Assembly (NCBI GenBank): GCA_022706165.1
Contig: JAKJDA010000146.1
Coordinates: 1-7,260 of the forward strand
DNA: 7,260 bases
Direction of reading: 5' to 3'
From: Candidatus Hydrogenedentota bacterium
GTDB taxonomy: Bacteria; Hydrogenedentota; Hydrogenedentia; Hydrogenedentales; SLHB01
Shown here: positions 4,790 to 7,260 of the stretch, in pieces
How the letters are laid out: every line of letters begins with the position of its first letter
How positions within the stretch are numbered: the first letter of the stretch is position 1
The notes under the pieces: model-generated
What the model was told of the DNA's origin: nothing
Database searches by the model: none
What the model saw: the letters and a program-made list of their open reading frames with translations, nothing else
Program-made: the position numbers and the translations under genes

Positions 4790-6451
4790 ATGTCCCGAAT
4801 CCGCGCCATCGCAGGAATTGCCGCGCTGATCGCCACCGCCGCCGGCCTCAATCTCCTCGTGCTCACGGACGACCCCTTTGGTCCCGCCGTGTACGCGCCG
4901 TTGGCGCTTGCCGTCGCGCTGGGACTCGTCTGGCTGGCGTTGACAACCCTCGAACTGGCGCGCGGCCTTCGACGCGGGCGATCCCTTCACGGGATTGGCG
5001 CGGCAGCGGCGACGCTGGCGTTCCTAGGCATCTGCATCGTGCTCTACGCCTTCAGCGCACAATGGCGCGTCTCCTGGGACCTGACCGCGGAAGGCCGCCG
5101 CTCCCTGTCCGACCAGACCATCCAGATTCTCAGCATGTTGGACAAGGACGTTGCGACATATTGTTTCTTCACGACCTCGGACGATCCCCAACTCGCCATC
5201 ACGCGCGAGAAAACACGGCGCTTCCTGGAACACTGCCAACGCTTCAGCCGCCACGTGACATTCGAATTCATCGATCCACAGGTCGACCAGTCCAAACTCG
5301 ATTCGTTCGACATCCAACGCGTGCCCAAACAGGGGGCCATCGCCGTGCAATGCGGATCGCGCAAACGCCTGATCCCCCTCTCCGAACGGACCGCGCGTCT
5401 CGAAGAGCGCGATTTCATCAATGCCCTGGTGAACGTCGTACGCAACACCGATCCCAAAATCTATTTCCTGACCGGCCATGGAGAACGGAACGCCCTCGAC
5501 ACCTCCACCCCCGAGGCGACAGGCCTTTTCCGAGCGCTCCTCGCGCGCGAATCCTACGCCACGGACACGCTCAACATTCCGGAAACCGACGCCAGAATCC
5601 CCAGCGACGCATCGGCGATTGTCATCAACAACCCCACGAGCGACCTCCTGCCGCACGAGATCCAGGCCCTCGACGCCTACGTCGCCTCCGGAGGACGGCT
5701 GCTCACGCTGCTGGACGCCTGGTGGAAGGTGGCGGGAGACAGCGCAAGCGGAGAACAGCTGCGCCCTTGGCTGCGGCAGCGGTTCGGAATCGTGTTTGGC
5801 GACGACATCGTATGTTCGAAAGAAGCCGGAGCCACGGTCGAGTTGTACCCAGACTTCGGAGCCCTCAACTTCGATCAGGAAGACCTGACCCAGCGCGGCT
5901 CGTACGACGACGCCCATCCCATTACGCGCGGCTTCGACAAGCGAATGGCCTTGAAAGCGGCGCGAAGCGCAACCTTGTCCTCGCCCATGCCTCCCAAGAC
6001 GGCTGGCGCGGTTCTGCTGCGCTCCCTGCCGCAATGCTGGGCCGAAACCAATCTGCTTCGACTGCAACAGGAGAAAGCCGCGGAGAAAGACCCCGGCGAA
6101 CTCGCCGGCCCCGTAGGCATCGCCGTCGCCGTCGCCATGAAAACCGACGCGCCGCTAGGCGATACGGGCAACACGCGCGACGCACGCGTCGTGGCCATCG
6201 GCAACTCCTTCCTATCGACAAATGAGCAAATCAAATTCGTGGGCCACCTCAACTTCCTGCTAAACGCGGTCGCGTGGCTGACGGAAAACGAGGAACTCAT
6301 TGCGATCCGCCCGATCGGCAAGGAAGACCCGCCGCTGCTGCTTTCGCGCGGCGAACAGCGCGCCGTCGCGTGGATATCCATCCTGGGCATCCTGCAGGCC
6401 ATTGTCGCGGCCGGACTCCTCGCCCATTTCCTCCGGAGAAAACGCCAATGA
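4790..6451 (+). CDS. GldG-like ABC-transporter auxiliary protein (PF09822-type)
   Basis: A 553-residue membrane-anchored protein. Three N-terminal hydrophobic segments (about 6-25, 35-54, 69-89) are followed by WDLTAEGRRSLSDQT (96-110), the conserved entry into the family's soluble domain, then KIYFLTGHGE (223-232), another hallmark. Near the end come VVAIGNSFLS, LNFLLNAVAWLTENEELIAIRP and a final TM (about 526-546) with a short basic tail, HFLRRKRQ. The large middle region should therefore lie outside the cytoplasmic membrane. Bacteroidetes GldG has this layout and works with GldA and GldF. The start ATG follows the permease stop by 1 bp, with GGAGG (4778-4782) 7 nt upstream. The domain call rests on motifs recalled from the family. 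The molecular role is not established; a substrate-handling or coupling partner is likely. Confidence 0.88.
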   Translation: MSRIRAIAGIAALIATAAGLNLLVLTDDPFGPAVYAPLALAVALGLVWLALTTLELARGLRRGRSLHGIGAAAATLAFLGICIVLYAFSAQWRVSWDLTAEGRRSLSDQTIQILSMLDKDVATYCFFTTSDDPQLAITREKTRRFLEHCQRFSRHVTFEFIDPQVDQSKLDSFDIQRVPKQGAIAVQCGSRKRLIPLSERTARLEERDFINALVNVVRNTDPKIYFLTGHGERNALDTSTPEATGLFRALLARESYATDTLNIPETDARIPSDASAIVINNPTSDLLPHEIQALDAYVASGGRLLTLLDAWWKVAGDSASGEQLRPWLRQRFGIVFGDDIVCSKEAGATVELYPDFGALNFDQEDLTQRGSYDDAHPITRGFDKRMALKAARSATLSSPMPPKTAGAVLLRSLPQCWAETNLLRLQQEKAAEKDPGELAGPVGIAVAVAMKTDAPLGDTGNTRDARVVAIGNSFLSTNEQIKFVGHLNFLLNAVAWLTENEELIAIRPIGKEDPPLLLSRGEQRAVAWISILGILQAIVAAGLLAHFLRRKRQ

Positions 6452-7260
6452 AATTGCGCGGCACAATCCTGCTGATCGGCGTGTTTGCCGCCTTGACCGC
6501 CGCATATTTCTACATGCTGCACGCCCAGAAGACATCGCGCCAGACAGCCGCCGAAGCGAAAAAAATGTTCGTCGCCCTCGCGCCCGAAGATGTCGTCGCG
6601 CTCCGCATCGAACAAATCGATCAACGCCCCGTCGTCGGCGTTCGCGGCGAAAACAACCAATGGACCATCACCGATCCCGACGCCTCGATCGCCGCAAGCC
6701 AACCCGTTTGGGACTACGCCGCCGCGGGAATCGCGAGCCTCATGAACGAGCGCACCATCGAGGAACAGCCCGCAAGCCTCAAACCCTACGAATTGGACGA
6801 ACCGCGCCTCGCCGTTGAGGCGCAGACAAGACCGGGCCAAAAGATTCGGCTGATTTTCGGAAAAATGGAGCCGACCCAGCAATGCCGGTATGCGCAACTG
6901 GACGGCGGCCCGGTGTTTCTGGCGAAAGAAGACGCCTTCTTCCTGCTGAACCGATCGCTGCTGGAATTGCGCCAACGGTATATATTCACTTTCGACGAAA
7001 CAGGGCTGATGCGCGTCGAATTCGTGCGCGTGCGCCGCGTAACGCCCGCCGCGCCCGAGGAAACACGCGATCCCGCCGCCTCGACTTCCATCGAAACCGA
7101 AGAATCCATCCCCGTCGTATTGGAGCGATCCCCCAGGAACGCGTGGAGACTCGTCAAACCCGTGGAAGCCCCCGCCGACCAGGAAGCGGTCAACGAGTTC
7201 GTGCGCCAGCTCCAATTCGCGACCGCCCTACGCTACATCGAAACGCCGGAAAGTCTCGCC
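6448..7260 (+). CDS. DUF4340 domain membrane-anchored protein (3' truncated by window edge)
   Basis: An open frame of 271 codons without a stop runs off the window. The ATG at 6448 overlaps the previous stop (ATGA), with GGAG (6435-6438) 9 nt upstream. One N-terminal TM (about 5-24) with few basic residues in front suggests a signal anchor with the rest outside the membrane. The body has the DUF4340 pattern: KPYELDEPRLAVEA (about 112-125), then a beta-rich IRLIFG...CRYAQLDGGPVFLAKED (about 134-158), SLLELRQRYIFTFD (about 170-183), followed by what looks like a second repeat (about 212 onward, VVLERSPRNAWRLVKPVEAPAD). DUF4340 genes commonly follow GldG-like genes in such operons outside Bacteroidetes. 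Function is unknown; it probably forms a complex with the GldG-like protein. Confidence 0.85.
   Translation, partial: MKLRGTILLIGVFAALTAAYFYMLHAQKTSRQTAAEAKKMFVALAPEDVVALRIEQIDQRPVVGVRGENNQWTITDPDASIAASQPVWDYAAAGIASLMNERTIEEQPASLKPYELDEPRLAVEAQTRPGQKIRLIFGKMEPTQQCRYAQLDGGPVFLAKEDAFFLLNRSLLELRQRYIFTFDETGLMRVEFVRVRRVTPAAPEETRDPAASTSIETEESIPVVLERSPRNAWRLVKPVEAPADQEAVNEFVRQLQFATALRYIETPESLA

Noticed and set aside
5024..6067. Antisense open frame of 347 codons inside the GldG-like gene
   Set aside because: It has no recognisable motif and no ribosome site considered convincing, and it lies fully within a gene with a recognised family and good start.
5875..7215. Long antisense open frame (446 codons) opposite the GldG-like and DUF4340 genes
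   Set aside because: It is a shadow of GC-rich coding sequence on the + strand. The product is Gly/Arg/Ser/Ala-rich with no recognisable domain, whereas both + strand genes have clear families and coupled starts.
1..7260. CRISPR array, insertion sequence, or phage element
   Set aside because: I found no regularly spaced repeats, no transposase or integrase motifs and no terminal inverted repeats.

Overview
The window reads as a chromosomal segment of a GC-rich Gram-negative-type bacterium. It contains two separate ABC-transporter gene clusters, a tRNA pair with encoded CCA ends, and a small Cys-rich gene on the minus strand. Dense coding, ATGA/GTGA stop-start overlaps, good Shine-Dalgarno sites and a near-consensus sigma70 promoter all point to Bacteria. 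The ATPase-permease-PF09822-DUF4340 gene order is what I would expect in PVC-group, Hydrogenedentes-like or similar deep-branching diderm phyla. That placement is an inference from remembered gene content, not a measurement.

Layout. 1-501 (+) is the 3' part of a LolD/MacB-class ABC ATPase. It overlaps by 4 bp an FtsX/MacB-type permease (498-1883, +) that carries a His/Asp/Glu-rich insert in its extracytoplasmic domain. Thirteen bases later comes a strong promoter (1896-1925) feeding tRNA-Gln(CUG) (1936-2011), a perfect hairpin plus T7 terminator (2021-2046), and only 4 nt further on tRNA-Glu(CUC) (2051-2126). 2127-2557 has no convincing gene but holds two palindromic sites built on ACGCA/TGCGT half-sites around a TATAAT. 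2558-2740 (-) encodes a 60-residue zinc-ribbon-like protein with the CxxCKKI...SHGxCPxC signature. The 2741-3037 gap between the divergent genes has two more inverted repeats.

3038-7260 (+) is a tightly packed operon. It runs from a GldA-like ABC-2 ATPase (3038-3961) to a GldF-like permease (GTG start, 3958-4788), a GldG-like PF09822 membrane-anchored protein (4790-6451), and a DUF4340 membrane-anchored protein (6448 to the window edge). Adjacent genes overlap by 4 bp or are separated by 1 bp.

How they work together. The first pair probably forms a mechanotransmission-type or metal-linked ABC complex; the acidic His-rich insert suggests binding of zinc or another divalent metal. The second cluster should form a membrane complex in which ATPase and permease drive two large extracytoplasmic partners. 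Relatives of the first three are the gliding-motility GldA/F/G proteins of Bacteroidetes, but outside that phylum the substrate and function of this four-gene arrangement are not established to my knowledge. It is the best candidate here for a poorly described system.
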